Origin: Cypionkella sp.
GTDB lineage: Bacteria > Pseudomonadota > Alphaproteobacteria > Rhodobacterales > Rhodobacteraceae
Reading direction: 5' to 3'
NCBI GenBank assembly: GCA_018063485.1
Contig: JAGPBG010000157.1
Coordinates: 1 to 5,938, forward strand
Length of the DNA: 5,938 bases
A program made the translations under genes and the position numbers. How positions within the stretch are numbered: position 1 is the stretch's first letter; each line of letters starts with the position of its first letter. Below are positions 5,630 to 5,938 of the stretch, in pieces. A model generated the notes under the pieces. It saw only the letters and a list, made by a program, of their open reading frames with translations, did no database searches and was not told where the DNA came from.

Positions 5630-5938
5630 CGAGCAAGGATTCACCCAGCCGCAGAAAGACCGCAGATGTCCAGGCAAAGGCGGGATCGTGCAGGCCCTGT
5701 CCGGTCAGCGCATCGTTGTTTTCAGCCATGCCCGAAGTGTTGCACATCTGGCAATAGCGCCGGGCTACCTGAAGGGCTGCCGCGTTTTCACCGCAGCGGT
5801 TCAGAGCATCTACAAACAGCGCCGTCGTGGGGGCCCAGATCGGGCCACGCCAATAGCCGTTGGCGCGGTAAAGCGGGCTATCGGTGGCTTCGGTGGCAAG
5901 GCCGTATTCGGTCAGATGCCGACCGGGCTGCAAAAGCG
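5616..5938 (-). CDS. C-terminal end of a GH63/MGH1-like glycoside hydrolase, truncated at the right edge
   Basis: The last 106 residues of a larger enzyme are visible; the rest lies beyond the right edge. YRANGYWRGPIWAPTTALFVDAL and the later AENNDALTGQGLHDPAFAWTSAVFL match the end of the (alpha/alpha)6-barrel of clan GH-G and related glycosidases (GH63, mannosylglycerate or glucosylglycerate hydrolases, YgjK, MGH1-like). In GH63 the glutamate of the E-N-x-x-x-x-T-G segment is the likely catalytic base; that residue is present here. It would cleave an alpha-glycosidic bond, with the substrate not determined by this fragment. There is no start codon in the window. The TGA lies inside the 3' end of the permease gene, so the two convergent genes overlap by 14 bp with no room for a separate terminator. 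Confidence 0.82.
   Translation of the reverse strand, partial: LLQPGRHLTEYGLATEATDSPLYRANGYWRGPIWAPTTALFVDALNRCGENAAALQVARRYCQMCNTSGMAENNDALTGQGLHDPAFAWTSAVFLRLGESLLATDA

Overview
The window looks like accessory chromosomal DNA from an alphaproteobacterium, most likely of the Rhodobacterales/Roseobacter type. The basis is moderately high GC (about 58-60% by eye), the codon use, and the style of the proteins. No marker gene fixes the species. There are no RNA genes, mobile elements, CRISPR arrays or long repeats, and coding density is high: the largest gene-free stretch is the divergent regulatory region of about 170 bp at 1919-2092.

Left arm (about 1-1918), all on the minus strand. In transcription order it holds a DeoR-family repressor (1918-1154), an unrecognised 107-residue protein (1027-704), and a GntR/UTRA-family regulator (start near 598) that runs off the left edge. 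Right arm (about 2093-5629), all on the plus strand. It holds a LacI-family regulator, a periplasmic amino-acid-type substrate-binding protein (SBP_bac_3), and an unusually large 538-residue ABC permease. At the right edge the C-terminal end of a GH63/MGH1-like glycoside hydrolase enters on the minus strand and overlaps the permease 3' end by 14 bp.

The DeoR and LacI genes diverge from a region with three near-perfect palindromes. One overlaps the -35 of a plausible LacI-operon promoter; another lies between the predicted transcription start and the LacI start codon. The simplest reading is an autoregulated lacI-SBP-permease operon. A GC-rich hairpin between the binding-protein and permease genes probably lets the binding protein be made in excess.

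The most notable object is the permease. Its last 200 residues or so are a normal HisM/GlnP-type core with an EAA loop. Ahead of that lie about seven extra membrane segments and a soluble domain of about 90 residues, predicted periplasmic, whose pattern recalls one lobe of an SBP_bac_3 protein. No ATPase gene is present and the operon appears to end at the permease, so the ATPase must be elsewhere. Sugar-type regulators (LacI, DeoR), a GH63-type hydrolase and an amino-acid-type importer together suggest uptake of a charged glycosylated small molecule (for example a glycosylglycerate or sugar-amino-acid conjugate). That is an inference; no substrate can be read from the sequence.
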